A stretch of DNA of 64,000 nt from Qipengyuania polymorpha (lineage in GTDB: Bacteria; Pseudomonadota; Alphaproteobacteria; Sphingomonadales; Sphingomonadaceae). Every line of letters begins with the position of its first letter. Positions within the stretch are counted from its first letter, which is position 1. The notes under the pieces are model-generated. The model searched no databases. It saw nothing but the letters and a program-made list of their open reading frames with translations, and was not told the DNA's origin. The stretch spans positions 186,001 to 250,000 of the forward strand of contig NZ_JAIGNK010000002.1 of NCBI RefSeq assembly GCF_019711435.1. The letters are read 5' to 3'. Below, in pieces: positions 31,636 through 41,806 of this stretch. Both the position numbers and the translations under genes were made by a program.

Positions 31636-34371
31636 TTAGAACTTGAACTTGGCGGCCACACCGTAGGTGCGCGGCTGGTTCGGGTAGCCCGAAATTGCCT
31701 CGCCCTGCGCCACGGCCGGGAAGAACGTCGTAATGTAACGGTCGTCCAGCAGGTTGCGGCCCCATACGGTCAGTTCGAGCCCGTTCGCCATCGCATAGGT
31801 CGCCGAGGCATTCATGCTGTTGACTTCGCGGGTATAGAACTGCGCGATGGCAAGCGCCGGTCCGTAGTCCGGATTGGCGGGGTCGGAATCGTCGATGAAG
31901 TTCGGGAAGCCATCGAGTGCCGGCACCTGCGACTGGTAGGAGAAATCACCGGCGAGGATGAACCGGTCACCCGCGTCGTTGATTTCCTTGTTCCAGACCG
32001 CGCCGAACACGGCCGACAACTCGGGAACACCGGCCACCGGACGACCGCTCAGATCGCCGACCGCCGAGCCTTCGAAGCTGTCGTAGACTGCATCGAGATA
32101 GGTCATGGCGACATTCAGCGTCAGCGAGTCGGTAGGACGCACGTTACCGTCGAATTCGACCCCGAAGGTTTCCTGCTTGCCGGCATTGCTCAGCACGAAG
32201 GAAGAGCCGACGAAGGTGTTGGCCTGGAAATCATCGATCGTCTGCTGGAAGACCGTGAGATTGGCCGCAGCGTAGTCCCAATTACCCTTGATGCCGATTT
32301 CGTAGACTTCCGAATTCTCGGCTTCTGCAAAACGGGTACCGGGGCGCAGGTTGTTGACGGCAAGGCCTTGCGACACCAGCGAAGCGAAGTCGCCCGGAAG
32401 CGGACGGCTGTCACGCGACAGGTTGAAGCTGGGCGCCTTGTAGCCGGTTGCCCAGCTGGCATAAACGTTGAGCGTCGGCGACAGTTCGTAGGCCAGACGC
32501 GCGTTCCAGCTCCAGTCGTCGTCATTGGTTGCGCAGTCTTCAACCGCATTCGGGCAGTTCTGCAGCGGGGGCAGGAACTGGAACTCGCGCAATCCCAGCA
32601 ACGGGTTCACCGCAGGGTTGGTGTCGTTCGCATCCGCGAATGCCTGTGCCGGGCCTGCAATCAGGGCCTGGAAGGTCGGCAGGCCGATCACGCCGATAAG
32701 CGCATTGATCTGGTCTGCAGTGGCAAGCGTTCCGGCGGGAAGACCAAGCGCCTGGCCGGCACCGAGGGCTACACCCTGCTGGTAGATGGCCGTGTTGCCC
32801 GACGCCACAAGATCGACATTCGAGAACACGTCGGTGCTCTGCGAATTCGTGACGATCTGCTTCTTGTCCTTGGTGTAGTTGGCACCAAGCGTCAGGACGA
32901 GGTTGTCGACGATCTCGAAGTCGATGTTACCGAAGATCGAGTAGGCTTCGTTGTCCTGCACGATGTTGTTGAAGAAGCCCTGTCCCTCGGCGAAGAACTG
33001 GCCGGTGTAATCCGCACCATTGAGCGCGCCGAGCGTGGCTTCGAGAGTGCCGATCGACTGGCAGGTCGGTGCCCCGACGAAACAGCCAGTGGCGGACTGG
33101 AAGCCGAGGTCGGCAAAGGTGCGGAAGTCCGAACCGTAGACGATCTGGTCGGAGGTATCGACACGCTCGTCGAAATAGTAACCACCGAGCAGGAAGTTGA
33201 ACGGGCCGTCGAAATCGGACGAGAAGCGCAGTTCCTGCGTAAAGGTGTCGATGTCCGCCTGGCCGATGTTGGCGCCGGTCGCCAGCGATGCGCTGGTGAA
33301 GTCGACATCCTGGTCGGCCGAGAGGCTCGTTTCGCGGTATGCGGTAATCGAGGTCGCGGTCACCGCACCGAATTCGTAGTCCAGCTGGCCCGAAACGCCC
33401 TTGTTCTTGATGCGGTTCACCGGGTCCACGTCGGTGAAGATCACGTCACCATCGGGATTGTCCTGGAAATCGTTGATCTGCCCCCCGATGAAAGGCGACT
33501 GGATCAGGCCGGTTTCGGCCGAGGGCAGCACATTGACCACGCCGCAGCAACGCTCTTCGATTTCGTCGTAATCGGCGATGATGCGTGCCTGGAGCGGGCC
33601 GCCGTTGTCGAACAGCAGCTGGCCGCGCGTGAACCAGCGGTTGCGGTCGTTCACGTCTTCGCCGTTGAAGCCGTTGGTCAGGAAGCCATCGCGGTTATTC
33701 CAGCCGGCGCCTGCGCTGAAGGCGATGCTGTCACTGATCGGGCCGGTGACGTAACCCTTGACGACCTTGGCATCGTAATTGCCATAGCTCGCCTCGACCA
33801 TGCCGTTGAATTCGAATTCCGGCTTCTTGGTGACGATCGAGATGACGCCAGCGCTGGCGTTCTTGCCGAACAGGGTCGACTGCGGACCGCGCAGGACTTC
33901 GACGCGCTGGATGTCGGGAAGGTCCGAAATCTGCGAAATGGCGCGGCTGCGATAGACACCGTCGACGAACATGGCGACCGACGGCTCGAGACCGATGTTG
34001 TTGCCGTCCGTGCCGAAGCCGCGGACAGAGTAGCTCGTGGCAAAGGCACTCTGGTTCTGGCTCACGCGCAGCGAAGGAACCACGGTGGCGAGGTCGGCGA
34101 TGTCGCGGATCTGAGCGCGCTCGATGGTCTCGGCAGTGGTCACGCTGACGGCGACGGGAACTTCCTGCAGCGTCTGTTCGCGCTTGGTCGCGGTGACCAC
34201 GATGACGTTAGGATCGGGGCTCTCGGCCTGTTCTTCGGCATCATCGTACTGGGCGGCCTGTTCCTGGCCTTCTTCCTGCGCTGCAGCGACGGAAGGTATG
34301 GCAAGGGCGGCAGTGCCGACCAGAAGGGCGGAACGAACGGCCGCGCTGCGACCGGAAGCAGTAAATTTCAT
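31636..34371 (-). CDS. TonB-dependent outer-membrane receptor
   Basis: A 911-aa receptor with a signal peptide (MKFTASGRSAAVRSALLVG..., cleavage near AAAQ, about 32) and an acidic linker. The segment VIVVTATKREQTLQEVPVAV (about 56-75) serves as TonB-box and plug start. The plug carries RGFGTDGNNIGLEPSVAMFV and VEVLRGPQSTLFGKNASAG (about 150-168). A 22-strand-type barrel follows, ending PRTYGVAAKFKF with a terminal Phe. Several Asn/Gln-rich loops (GATNPAVNPLLGLREF type) are present. The substrate is unknown, and no siderophore or sugar genes flank it. Terminator follows. The start ATG at 34371 is set by the signal peptide. Confidence 0.93.
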   Translation of the reverse strand: MKFTASGRSAAVRSALLVGTAALAIPSVAAAQEEGQEQAAQYDDAEEQAESPDPNVIVVTATKREQTLQEVPVAVSVTTAETIERAQIRDIADLATVVPSLRVSQNQSAFATSYSVRGFGTDGNNIGLEPSVAMFVDGVYRSRAISQISDLPDIQRVEVLRGPQSTLFGKNASAGVISIVTKKPEFEFNGMVEASYGNYDAKVVKGYVTGPISDSIAFSAGAGWNNRDGFLTNGFNGEDVNDRNRWFTRGQLLFDNGGPLQARIIADYDEIEERCCGVVNVLPSAETGLIQSPFIGGQINDFQDNPDGDVIFTDVDPVNRIKNKGVSGQLDYEFGAVTATSITAYRETSLSADQDVDFTSASLATGANIGQADIDTFTQELRFSSDFDGPFNFLLGGYYFDERVDTSDQIVYGSDFRTFADLGFQSATGCFVGAPTCQSIGTLEATLGALNGADYTGQFFAEGQGFFNNIVQDNEAYSIFGNIDFEIVDNLVLTLGANYTKDKKQIVTNSQSTDVFSNVDLVASGNTAIYQQGVALGAGQALGLPAGTLATADQINALIGVIGLPTFQALIAGPAQAFADANDTNPAVNPLLGLREFQFLPPLQNCPNAVEDCATNDDDWSWNARLAYELSPTLNVYASWATGYKAPSFNLSRDSRPLPGDFASLVSQGLAVNNLRPGTRFAEAENSEVYEIGIKGNWDYAAANLTVFQQTIDDFQANTFVGSSFVLSNAGKQETFGVEFDGNVRPTDSLTLNVAMTYLDAVYDSFEGSAVGDLSGRPVAGVPELSAVFGAVWNKEINDAGDRFILAGDFSYQSQVPALDGFPNFIDDSDPANPDYGPALAIAQFYTREVNSMNASATYAMANGLELTVWGRNLLDDRYITTFFPAVAQGEAISGYPNQPRTYGVAAKFKF

Positions 34372-34635
34372 ATTATGACGTCCTCTCAAACGATACGTAT
34401 TTTGGTCTGACAAGCAGTCCCCAAACCACGCAGACGTATGCGGAATTATTTGGAGCGTCGTTGCCACTCAAGTGTTTAGCGCGCGCCATACACAGGCGAA
34501 CGCAATGTGTGCCTTTTGAGTCACACCTGCGAAAGCCCGTTCACCCCGCTTGCCGCATTGCACCATATCGTCTAGGGGCGCGCACGAATTGGCGATGGCG
34601 CGAGGCGCCCGCCCCGTTTACGAAAGCTACAGATT

Positions 34636-36456
34636 ATGTCCCGCGACCTTCGCAACGTGGCGATCATCGCCCACGTCGACCATGGCAAGACCACCCTCGT
34701 CGACCAGCTCTTCCGCCAGTCCGGCACCTTCCGCGAGAACCAGCGCGTCGAAGAACGCGCGATGGATTCGAACGACCTCGAAAAAGAGCGCGGCATCACG
34801 ATTCTCGCCAAGTGCACCAGCGTCGAATGGAACGGCACGCGCATCAACATCGTCGACACGCCCGGCCACGCCGACTTCGGCGCCGAGGTTGAGCGTATCC
34901 TCAGCATGGTCGACGGCGTGATCCTGCTGGTCGACAGCGCCGAAGGCCCGATGCCGCAGACCAAGTTCGTCACCGGCAAGGCGCTGGGCCTCGGCCTGCG
35001 CCCCATCGTGGTCGTCAACAAGATCGACCGCGGCGACGCGCGTCCGCAGGAAGTGCTCGACGAAGTCTTCGACCTCTTCGCTTCGCTCGATGCAAACGAC
35101 GACCAGCTGGACTTTCCTTCGCTGTGGGCCTCGGGCCGCGACGGCTATGCCAGCGATGACGAAACCGCGCGTGACGGCAACCTCGAGCCGCTGTTCAAGC
35201 TGATCGTCGACCATGTCCCCGCTCCGGGTCTCGACACCGAAGCGCCGTTCAGCTTCCTCGCCACCCTGCTCGACCGCGACAATTTCATGGGTCGCGTGCT
35301 CACGGGCCGCGTCCAGTCGGGCAAGATCAACCTCAATGATCCGATCCACGCGCTCGATGCCGAGGGCAGTGTCATCGAAGTAGGCCGTGCGACAAAGCTG
35401 CTGTCGTTCGACGGCCTCGACCGCGTGCCGGTCGACAGCGCACAGGCAGGCGACATCATCGCGCTCGCCGGCCTTGAAAAGGCAACCGTGTCGAACACCA
35501 TCGCCGATCCGAGCGTGAAGACGCCGATCGAAGCGCAGCCGATCGATCCGCCGACGCTCGCCATGCAGTTCTCCGTCAACGACAGCCCGCTGGCCGGCCG
35601 CGAAGGCAGCAAGGTCACGAGCCGCATGATCCGCGACCGTCTCTACCGCGAAGCCGAGACCAACGTCGCCATCCGCATCACCGAAAGCGCCGACAAGGAC
35701 AGCTTCGAGGTCGCAGGCCGCGGCGAACTGCAGCTCGGCGTGCTCATCGAAACGATGCGCCGCGAAGGCTTCGAGCTCGGCATCAGCCGCCCGCGCGTGC
35801 TGTTCCGGGAAGAAAACGGCCAGCGCATGGAGCCGTTCGAGACCGTCGTCATCGATGTCGACGACGAGCATTCGGGCACGGTCGTCGAGAAGATGCAGCG
35901 CCGCAAGGCAGAGCTGACCGAAATGCGCCCCTCGGGCCAGGGCAAGACCCGTATCACCTTCTCCGCCCCTAGCCGCGGCCTTATCGGTTACCACGGCGAA
36001 TTCCTGTCCGACACGCGCGGCACGGGCATCATGAATCGCCTGTTCGAGAAGTACGACACCTATCGCGGCCCCATCGAAGGCCGCCAGAACGGCGTCCTCA
36101 TCTCGATGGTCCCGGGTGAAGCCGTTCCTTATGCGCTCAACGCGCTCGAAGACCGCGGCGAGCTTTTCATCGGCGGCGGCGCGAAGATCTACGAAGGCAT
36201 GATCATCGGCGAAAACGCCAAGCCCGACGATCTCGAAGTGAACCCGATGAAGTCGAAGCAGCTGACGAACTTCCGTTCGACCGGCAAGGACGACGCCATC
36301 CGCCTCACCCCGCCGCGTGTGATGACGCTGGAACAGGCCATCGCTTATATCGACGACGATGAAATGGTCGAAGTGACACCGGAGAACATCCGCCTGCGCA
36401 AGGCCATCCTCGACCCGCACGAGCGCAAGCGCGCCAAGCGCGCCGCACAGGGCTAA
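34636..36456 (+). CDS. typA: Translational GTPase TypA/BipA
   Basis: Ribosome-binding GTPase involved in 50S assembly and stress adaptation. The 606-aa product begins [20 protein letters not shown]. It has G1 [14 protein letters not shown] (about 12-25), G3 DTPGHADFG (about 75-83), G4 NKIDR (about 129-133) and the EF-G-like C-terminal domains with [12 protein letters not shown] (about 365-376). The TypA-specific C-terminal domain includes [18 protein letters not shown]. Length and domain order are standard. It is divergent from the receptor across a 264-bp gap in which I see no further gene. Confidence 0.97.
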   Translation: MSRDLRNVAIIAHVDHGKTTLVDQLFRQSGTFRENQRVEERAMDSNDLEKERGITILAKCTSVEWNGTRINIVDTPGHADFGAEVERILSMVDGVILLVDSAEGPMPQTKFVTGKALGLGLRPIVVVNKIDRGDARPQEVLDEVFDLFASLDANDDQLDFPSLWASGRDGYASDDETARDGNLEPLFKLIVDHVPAPGLDTEAPFSFLATLLDRDNFMGRVLTGRVQSGKINLNDPIHALDAEGSVIEVGRATKLLSFDGLDRVPVDSAQAGDIIALAGLEKATVSNTIADPSVKTPIEAQPIDPPTLAMQFSVNDSPLAGREGSKVTSRMIRDRLYREAETNVAIRITESADKDSFEVAGRGELQLGVLIETMRREGFELGISRPRVLFREENGQRMEPFETVVIDVDDEHSGTVVEKMQRRKAELTEMRPSGQGKTRITFSAPSRGLIGYHGEFLSDTRGTGIMNRLFEKYDTYRGPIEGRQNGVLISMVPGEAVPYALNALEDRGELFIGGGAKIYEGMIIGENAKPDDLEVNPMKSKQLTNFRSTGKDDAIRLTPPRVMTLEQAIAYIDDDEMVEVTPENIRLRKAILDPHERKRAKRAAQG

Positions 36457-36471
36457 GACGGCTGCAACCCG

Positions 36472-37233
36472 CTATGCTGCGGCGAGATACGTCTCGCCCA
36501 GCACCAGCGCGGCATAAAGCAAGGCACCCCCGAGGAATGGCAGGAAGAAGCTCTTGCGATCCTCGGGCAGCTCCTCCTTCAGAACCAGCAGGACGATGCC
36601 TCCGCCGACAAAGGCAAACAGGCAACCGATCGCCAGCTCTGGCAGTTCGACCAGCAGGCCGAGCGCCCAGCCGCCCAGTGTCGCTGCGGCCAGCACCCAG
36701 CGACCGCGGGCATCGTAGATTTCGGGATGGTCGGCCCTGGTGCCGAAGTCCGCGGTCACGAAATGCAGCACCATCGCCGCGAAATAGAGCGCCAGCCCCG
36801 CAGCGCTGGGATCTTCGCGGTGGTTGAGGAGGTAGGCGATCAGCGCCACCAGCAGCGCGCTCGCGGCGATATGCAGCCAGAACACCGGGTGATGCGGGCG
36901 ATCCCTGCCCTCGCGCGCCATGCGTTCGCCGCGCGATAGGGCAAGCGCACGCTCGAGCCCGTAGAACAGCGCAAGACCGACCAGGGACAGCGTGTAGACG
37001 AGACCCTCCGCCAGCGGTGCATCGAGACCGGTGGCATCCTCGAAAGTGCTGGCGTGGGCGCCCAGTTCGGGCAGGATGTGCAGGAAGACATAGCCGACGG
37101 CGACCCCGCCCGCGAAGGATAACCAGCGACTTCGGGGCGTGCGATCAAGCCAGCGCAACCGGCCCACGAACAGGTGCACCGCACAAAATGCGAGCGCCAT
37201 GCCGAAAGTGATGATCGGTAATCGCACCCGCAT
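36472..37233 (-). CDS. ZIP-like multi-pass membrane protein
   Basis: A 253-aa protein with about eight hydrophobic segments. YVFLHILPELGAHA (about 51-64) resembles the metal-binding HxLPE of ZIP transporters. GGIVLLVLKEELPEDRKSF near the C-terminus (about 210-228) contains a second EELP-type motif. The family's usual second His-rich motif is weak, so metal transport is possible but not certain. It is convergent with typA and divergent from the response regulator. Confidence 0.65.
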   Translation of the reverse strand: MRVRLPIITFGMALAFCAVHLFVGRLRWLDRTPRSRWLSFAGGVAVGYVFLHILPELGAHASTFEDATGLDAPLAEGLVYTLSLVGLALFYGLERALALSRGERMAREGRDRPHHPVFWLHIAASALLVALIAYLLNHREDPSAAGLALYFAAMVLHFVTADFGTRADHPEIYDARGRWVLAAATLGGWALGLLVELPELAIGCLFAFVGGGIVLLVLKEELPEDRKSFFLPFLGGALLYAALVLGETYLAAA

Positions 37234-37300
37234 CTAGTGGGCCATCGGGACGCGCCCCGCAAGTTTGGCCCCGTCCTGAAACATTTTTGAAATGAAAAAG

Positions 37301-37325
37301 GGAACCGGACTCCAATCGGAAAGTT
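37301..37325 (+). promoter_or_regulatory. Candidate EcfG (general stress sigma factor) promoter
   Basis: GGAACC (37301-37306), 16 bp, then GTT (37323-37325). This matches the alphaproteobacterial EcfG pattern GGAAC with GTT at about 17-18 bp. It ends 23 bp before the response-regulator ATG at 37349, a suitable leader length. The -10 element is short, so chance is not excluded. Confidence 0.5.
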
Positions 37326-37348
37326 AACCAGCGACAGGAGGGCGTTGC

Positions 37349-37732
37349 ATGCAGAGTATCATGATTGTCGATGACGAGGCGCTGGTCCTCTTCGACATGG
37401 TCATGACCGTCGAAGACCTTGGTTACGAGGTTTTCTGCGACAGCATCAGCGTGCCCGACGCTCTCGACTGCCTCGGGGATGGTTGCCCCGATGCAGCCCT
37501 GCTCGACATCGACGTCGGGGGCACCCTCGTCTGGCCGCTTGCCCGCGTGCTGGCCGAACGCGGTTGCCCGATCATCTTCGTGAGCGCCAACCGCGCGCAT
37601 GAGGAACTGCAGAATGAATTCGCAGAATGCGGTTTCATCGACAAGCCGGCCTCGACCAGTCAGATCCAGCGTGCGCTTGCCAAGGCGGTGAGCTCTGATC
37701 CAGAACAGCCCAGAATGGTCGCCGGCGGCTAA
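37349..37732 (+). CDS. Single-domain response regulator
   Basis: A 127-aa CheY-like receiver. MIVDDEALVLFDM (about 5-17) holds the acidic pocket and PDAALLDIDVGG (about 49-60) the phosphoacceptor Asp. VSANRAHEE and the switch Lys in FIDKPAS (about 96-102) are present. There is no output domain. It converges with the giant CheB/CheR/HWE-kinase gene (4-bp overlap), a typical partner arrangement. An EcfG-like promoter lies upstream. It probably receives phosphate from the HWE kinase; that link is inferred from proximity. Confidence 0.9.
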   Translation: MQSIMIVDDEALVLFDMVMTVEDLGYEVFCDSISVPDALDCLGDGCPDAALLDIDVGGTLVWPLARVLAERGCPIIFVSANRAHEELQNEFAECGFIDKPASTSQIQRALAKAVSSDPEQPRMVAGG

Positions 37733-40700
37733 TCCAGGTCGAACACGAGCTTGCGGCGATAACCTTCATCGCTCGGGCCGCCCTCGATCTCGCCTTTCAG
37801 CTGGCGCGCAGCAGTATTCACCAGCCTGGTACCGAAACCCACCTTTTTGCCCGCATCCGAAGAGCCCTGACCGCCAAACTCGCGCCATTCGATTACAAGC
37901 TTCCGGCCAGCAACAGTCCACTCGACTTCCAGACATCCGTCGTCGAGCGATAGCGCGCCATATTTGGCGGCATTGGTGGCCCATTCATGAAGGATGAGCG
38001 CAACCGAGGTAATCTGGCTGTTGGGCACTTCGACATCCTCGCCCTCCAGATTGACATCCTGCCCGGCCCGGCTGGGATCGACCACGGTGTTGACCAGGCT
38101 GCGCAGGGCGACAGCGCCGGCTCCGCCCACGGCAGGCTCGTTGGTCAGGGCATGCGAACGGCCAAGTGCATGGATGCGGTCGCGCAGTTCGCCGGCAAAA
38201 TCCTCGACCTCGTCGGCCTCGCGCGCCGCGATCGAAACCATCGCGCTGATGATCGAGAACAGGTTTTTCACCCTGTGGTTCATCTCGCGGATCATCAGCT
38301 CGCGCTGTTCGAGCAGGCTGCGTTCGGCGGTGATGTCGATGGTCACGCCGATGAACTTGTTGGTCCGGCCATTGTCGATGCGCCGGCCGAGGCCATGGAG
38401 CCAGCGGTACCGGCCATCGACGAGGGGGATGCGGAAGCGTTCGTCGAAAGGTCTCGTGCCGTCCATCGCCTGCCGCAGCGACTGGTTGACGCGGTCTCGG
38501 TCTTCTTCGGGCAGGCTGTCGAGGATAGGCTGCATCTGGTCACCGGCATCATCGTCCTCGATGCCGAGCAATTGCCGCTCGGTCTCGTCGAGGATCGTCT
38601 TGTCGGTGGATGGTTCGTATTCCCACACCCCGATGCGCGCCACCTGCAGCGCAAGCCGCAACCGCTCGCGCTCTTCGCGCAGGTCGCGTTCGAGCGACAG
38701 CGCTTCGGTGACGTCGGTAAAGACCAGCGTGGCCCCGTCGAGCTCGCCATCGAGACGGCGATAGGGGAAGGCCCGGATGATATATTGGGCTTCCAGCTTG
38801 TCGGAATGCATGCGGGCTTCTTGAGGCTCCCCGCCTCTCGAAGCCTTGCGCGCGAGATCGACATATTCCTCGCTGCGGAAATTGCTGGGCAGCAAGGCAA
38901 GCTGGGTTCCGATCTGCTTCTTGTCGACGGGGAAGAGCGCTTCGGCCGCATCGGTATAGCTGCGCAGCTGCAAGTCGCTGTCCACCACCAGCACGGGCAA
39001 TTGCGTGCTGTCGAAGAAGTTCTTCAAATCGGAGTTGGCGACAGTGAGCTGGTCGACCTTGTTCTTCAGCTCGTCATTGACCGTGGTCAGCTCCTCGTTG
39101 GTGGACTGGAGCTCCTCGTTCATCGACATCATTTCTTCGTTGGAGCTCTTCAGCTCCTCGTTCGTCGTCTCCAGTTCCTCTACCGTCGAGCGCAGCCGGT
39201 GCCGCGTCGCCTGCAGTTCTTCCTCGAGGAATTGCTGCTGGCCGTGCTCGGTGTCGAACTCGACCAGTTCTTCCTCGTCCACCGGTTCGAGCGCGCCCGT
39301 TTCCTCGATCACGAAAAGGAAGGAGGTTTCGTCCACCTTCTCGCAGATGATGCGCGTCTCGACCTTGCCGAATTCGGTGCGGACTTCGACGTTCCTCGCC
39401 CCGACACGGCGGCCGCGTGCCTCGTCCATGACCTGCCGGATCATCGGCCCGATCAGCTCGCGCAAGCCCGGACGCGCGAGCGAGGAGACCACGACGTTGC
39501 GCTCGAGCCGGTCGGGGAAGTCGAGGTAGCGGCCCGCCGCGCCCCAGCTTTCGAGCAACATGCCTTCGCCATCCACCAGCAGGCAGACGGGTGCGTAACG
39601 GCGAGCGATGGTCTTGAGCGCAGCCACCTCGCTTCCGTCGGTCCGCTGCGGGTCCTGCGAGAATTCCGGATTGCGCCGGCGCCGCGGGCTGATCGGGCCC
39701 TCGTTGCCGATCTGGAGGGTGTATTTCCCCTTCACCTCGCGGCGGCGGAAGATGCGCGCGTTCTGGTCGACCACCTCGAAGAGGTCGTCATAGCGGCCGA
39801 TGGTCTCCGACGAACCGAGGAACAGGTGCCCCCTCGACGCCAGGGCGAAATGAAACAGCGGAATGACCGAACGCTGCAGGCTTTCATCGAAATAGATGAG
39901 AAGGTTGCGACACGAAATCATGTCGATTTTCGAGAATGGCGGATCGCGCACGACATTGTGCAGGCTGAACCGCACCATGTCGCGAATCTGCGCACCGACA
40001 TGGAACTTGTCCGAGCCGCCGATGGTGTAGCGTTCCTGGAAATCGACCGGAATGTCGGACAGGGCGGAGAGCGGATAGGCGCCGCCCCGCGCGATATCGA
40101 GCATGCCGTCGTCGATGTCGGTGGCGAATATCTGGATATAGGGGCGCTTGCCGTAGCGCCGCGCGGCTTCGGCAAACAGCATGGCTATCGAATAGGCTTC
40201 TTCGCCGCTCGAGCAGCCGGGCACCCAGACGCGCAGTTCCTCGTCATCGCGCGCGTCCTTGACCAGCGGGTCGATGACCAGCGCGGTCATGCTTTCGAAC
40301 AGCTGCGGATCGCGGAAGAAACGGGTCACGTTGATCAGCAGGTCGCGGAACAGCGCGTTGCACTCGTCCTCGTCGCCCTTGAGCCGGTCGAGATAATCGC
40401 CCGCCTCATCGATGCCCAGCAACTGCATGCGGCGGGCGATACGCCTCGTCAGGGTGGAGCGTTTGTAGCGCGAGAAGTCATGTCCGACGACATTGCGCAG
40501 CACTTCGCACAAATCGTCGATGTGGTCGGTGACCTCGCTTGCCTCATCGACCATCGATTCGGCACCGCCCGAACGGTCGAAGAAGTTGTTCAGCGCTTCG
40601 ATGATTTCCCGCGGCGGCGCGACGATGTCGACGAGGCCGGTCGCGATCGCCGAAGACGGCATGCCGTCATAGCTCGCGCTGCCCGGCTCCTGCGCCACGC

Positions 40701-41142
40701 AAAGCCCGCCATGTTCCTTGATGGCGCGCAGCCCCCGGCTTCCGTCTGCACCGGTGCCCGAGAGGATGACGCAGGCGGACAGGGTCTCGCGATCCTGCGC
40801 GAGGCTTTCGAAGAAATCGTCGATCGGACGGCGCATGCCGCGCGGATCCTTGAATTCGGTCAACTCGAGCACGCCGTCATTCAGGGCAAGGCCGTGACCC
40901 GGGGGTATGACGTAGATATGGTCGGGTTCGACTTCTTCGCCGCCCGAGGCCTGCGATACCACCATGTCGGTATAGCGCTCGATCAGCTGTGCCATCAGCG
41001 ACTCATGCGTGGGGTCGAGATGCTGGACAACCACGAAGGCCATCCCCGTTTTCTCGCTGGCCCCGCCGAACAGCGCGCGCAGGGCCTCCAGCCCGCCCGC
41101 CGATGCTCCGATACCGATTACCGGGAAATCCCCGTCCGCCAA
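37729..41142 (-). CDS. CheB/CheR/PAS/HWE histidine kinase fusion
   Basis: A 1137-aa cytosolic sensor. The methylesterase-like CheB domain (about 5-190) keeps the Ser-His-Asp set (GIGASAGGLEAL, VVQHLDP, GTGADGSRG). A CheR methyltransferase domain follows (about 220-470; VPGCSSGEEAYSIAML and SCRNLLIYFD). Then come a Glu/Asn-rich coiled coil (about 640-710; repeats of EELxSTNEEL) and two PAS-like domains. The HWE kinase core has EMNHRVKNLFSIISAM as H-box and LHEWATNAAKYGAL as N-box. TTG at 41142 is preferred, with AGGGGA upstream and just after the LOV stop; the ATG at 41220 would lie inside the LOV gene. It probably integrates light or stress signals. Confidence 0.93.
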   Translation of the reverse strand: MADGDFPVIGIGASAGGLEALRALFGGASEKTGMAFVVVQHLDPTHESLMAQLIERYTDMVVSQASGGEEVEPDHIYVIPPGHGLALNDGVLELTEFKDPRGMRRPIDDFFESLAQDRETLSACVILSGTGADGSRGLRAIKEHGGLCVAQEPGSASYDGMPSSAIATGLVDIVAPPREIIEALNNFFDRSGGAESMVDEASEVTDHIDDLCEVLRNVVGHDFSRYKRSTLTRRIARRMQLLGIDEAGDYLDRLKGDEDECNALFRDLLINVTRFFRDPQLFESMTALVIDPLVKDARDDEELRVWVPGCSSGEEAYSIAMLFAEAARRYGKRPYIQIFATDIDDGMLDIARGGAYPLSALSDIPVDFQERYTIGGSDKFHVGAQIRDMVRFSLHNVVRDPPFSKIDMISCRNLLIYFDESLQRSVIPLFHFALASRGHLFLGSSETIGRYDDLFEVVDQNARIFRRREVKGKYTLQIGNEGPISPRRRRNPEFSQDPQRTDGSEVAALKTIARRYAPVCLLVDGEGMLLESWGAAGRYLDFPDRLERNVVVSSLARPGLRELIGPMIRQVMDEARGRRVGARNVEVRTEFGKVETRIICEKVDETSFLFVIEETGALEPVDEEELVEFDTEHGQQQFLEEELQATRHRLRSTVEELETTNEELKSSNEEMMSMNEELQSTNEELTTVNDELKNKVDQLTVANSDLKNFFDSTQLPVLVVDSDLQLRSYTDAAEALFPVDKKQIGTQLALLPSNFRSEEYVDLARKASRGGEPQEARMHSDKLEAQYIIRAFPYRRLDGELDGATLVFTDVTEALSLERDLREERERLRLALQVARIGVWEYEPSTDKTILDETERQLLGIEDDDAGDQMQPILDSLPEEDRDRVNQSLRQAMDGTRPFDERFRIPLVDGRYRWLHGLGRRIDNGRTNKFIGVTIDITAERSLLEQRELMIREMNHRVKNLFSIISAMVSIAAREADEVEDFAGELRDRIHALGRSHALTNEPAVGGAGAVALRSLVNTVVDPSRAGQDVNLEGEDVEVPNSQITSVALILHEWATNAAKYGALSLDDGCLEVEWTVAGRKLVIEWREFGGQGSSDAGKKVGFGTRLVNTAARQLKGEIEGGPSDEGYRRKLVFDLD

Positions 41143-41152
41143 CCTGCGTCCC

Positions 41153-41698
41153 CTATTCGTATTGTATGCGTGCGATAATCGAATGACTCGACGCGAGCGC
41201 ATCGAGGCTGCCCAGAACAACCCAATTGTTTTCGCTAGTCAACAGATTGAGTTGGCGCAAATCTTCGTGGAGCGCGCGGTCGTAAAGGTCGCTCTCGTTC
41301 TCGATCTGCCTGCCGACGCGAAACTGCGACCCCAGCACCAGCCTCGTCTCGCCGTGACGCTGCAACTTGGCCATGTAGACGAGGTTGAGGAAAGGCTCGC
41401 CGCCTTTCGTCACATTGGGAATGAGGAACTTGCCGTCGAGCGCATCGGGTTGCTTGAGGAAACGCCGCATGCGCGCCCGCACGGGCCCCGCGCCCCCTTC
41501 GGGCTGGAGGAAGCGGCAGTTGTGGCCGATGACCTCGTCCGCGCCATAGCCCGACATCTCGAAGAAAGCTGCGTTCGCCCCGACCAGCGGGCAGTCCGGC
41601 CGAGTGAAATCGGCAATCGTGAGCGAGACATTGCTCCGTTCGAACAGTCCGGTCAGGCCTTGCGGCAGGCTGGCGGAGGGGTCGAAGGCCGAACGCAT
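41153..41698 (-). CDS. Short LOV (blue-light photoreceptor) protein
   Basis: A 181-aa PAS-fold protein with the LOV signature GHNCRFLQ (residues 58-65), in which Cys61 would form the flavin adduct. LTIADFTRPDCPLVGANAAF precedes it, and NVTKGGEPFLNLVYMAKL (about 95-112) supplies the conserved flavin-binding Asn residues. The C-terminal helix (about 130-181) is the only output. It lies immediately upstream of the CheB/CheR/HWE-kinase gene, with 10 bp between its stop and the TTG start, so the two are co-transcribed. Blue-light input to the kinase is inferred. Confidence 0.88.
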   Translation of the reverse strand: MRSAFDPSASLPQGLTGLFERSNVSLTIADFTRPDCPLVGANAAFFEMSGYGADEVIGHNCRFLQPEGGAGPVRARMRRFLKQPDALDGKFLIPNVTKGGEPFLNLVYMAKLQRHGETRLVLGSQFRVGRQIENESDLYDRALHEDLRQLNLLTSENNWVVLGSLDALASSHSIIARIQYE

Positions 41699-41806
41699 GT
41701 ATGGGGCCTAGGCTTATCGCGCACGACTTCAAGCAATTCCTGCGCTCAACGGGCCTGCAGGGACGAAGGTGGCCAAGACTGGTTTCGTTTGTTACCTGCC
41801 CGCGCC

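Noticed and set aside
31627-34410. A 927-codon open frame opposite the TonB-dependent receptor
   Set aside because: Composition is typical of antisense shadow coding and no motif is seen, whereas the receptor has signal peptide, plug and terminal Phe.
37987-41178. A 1063-codon open frame on the plus strand opposite the CheB/CheR/HWE kinase gene
   Set aside because: It mirrors the codon pattern of the real gene in a GC-rich genome, has no recognisable domain and no ribosome-binding site; the minus-strand product has complete family motifs.
41699-41806. GAAACC-N15-CGTC upstream of the LOV gene as an EcfG promoter
   Set aside because: Both elements deviate from GGAAC and GTT and the spacing is short; not above chance.
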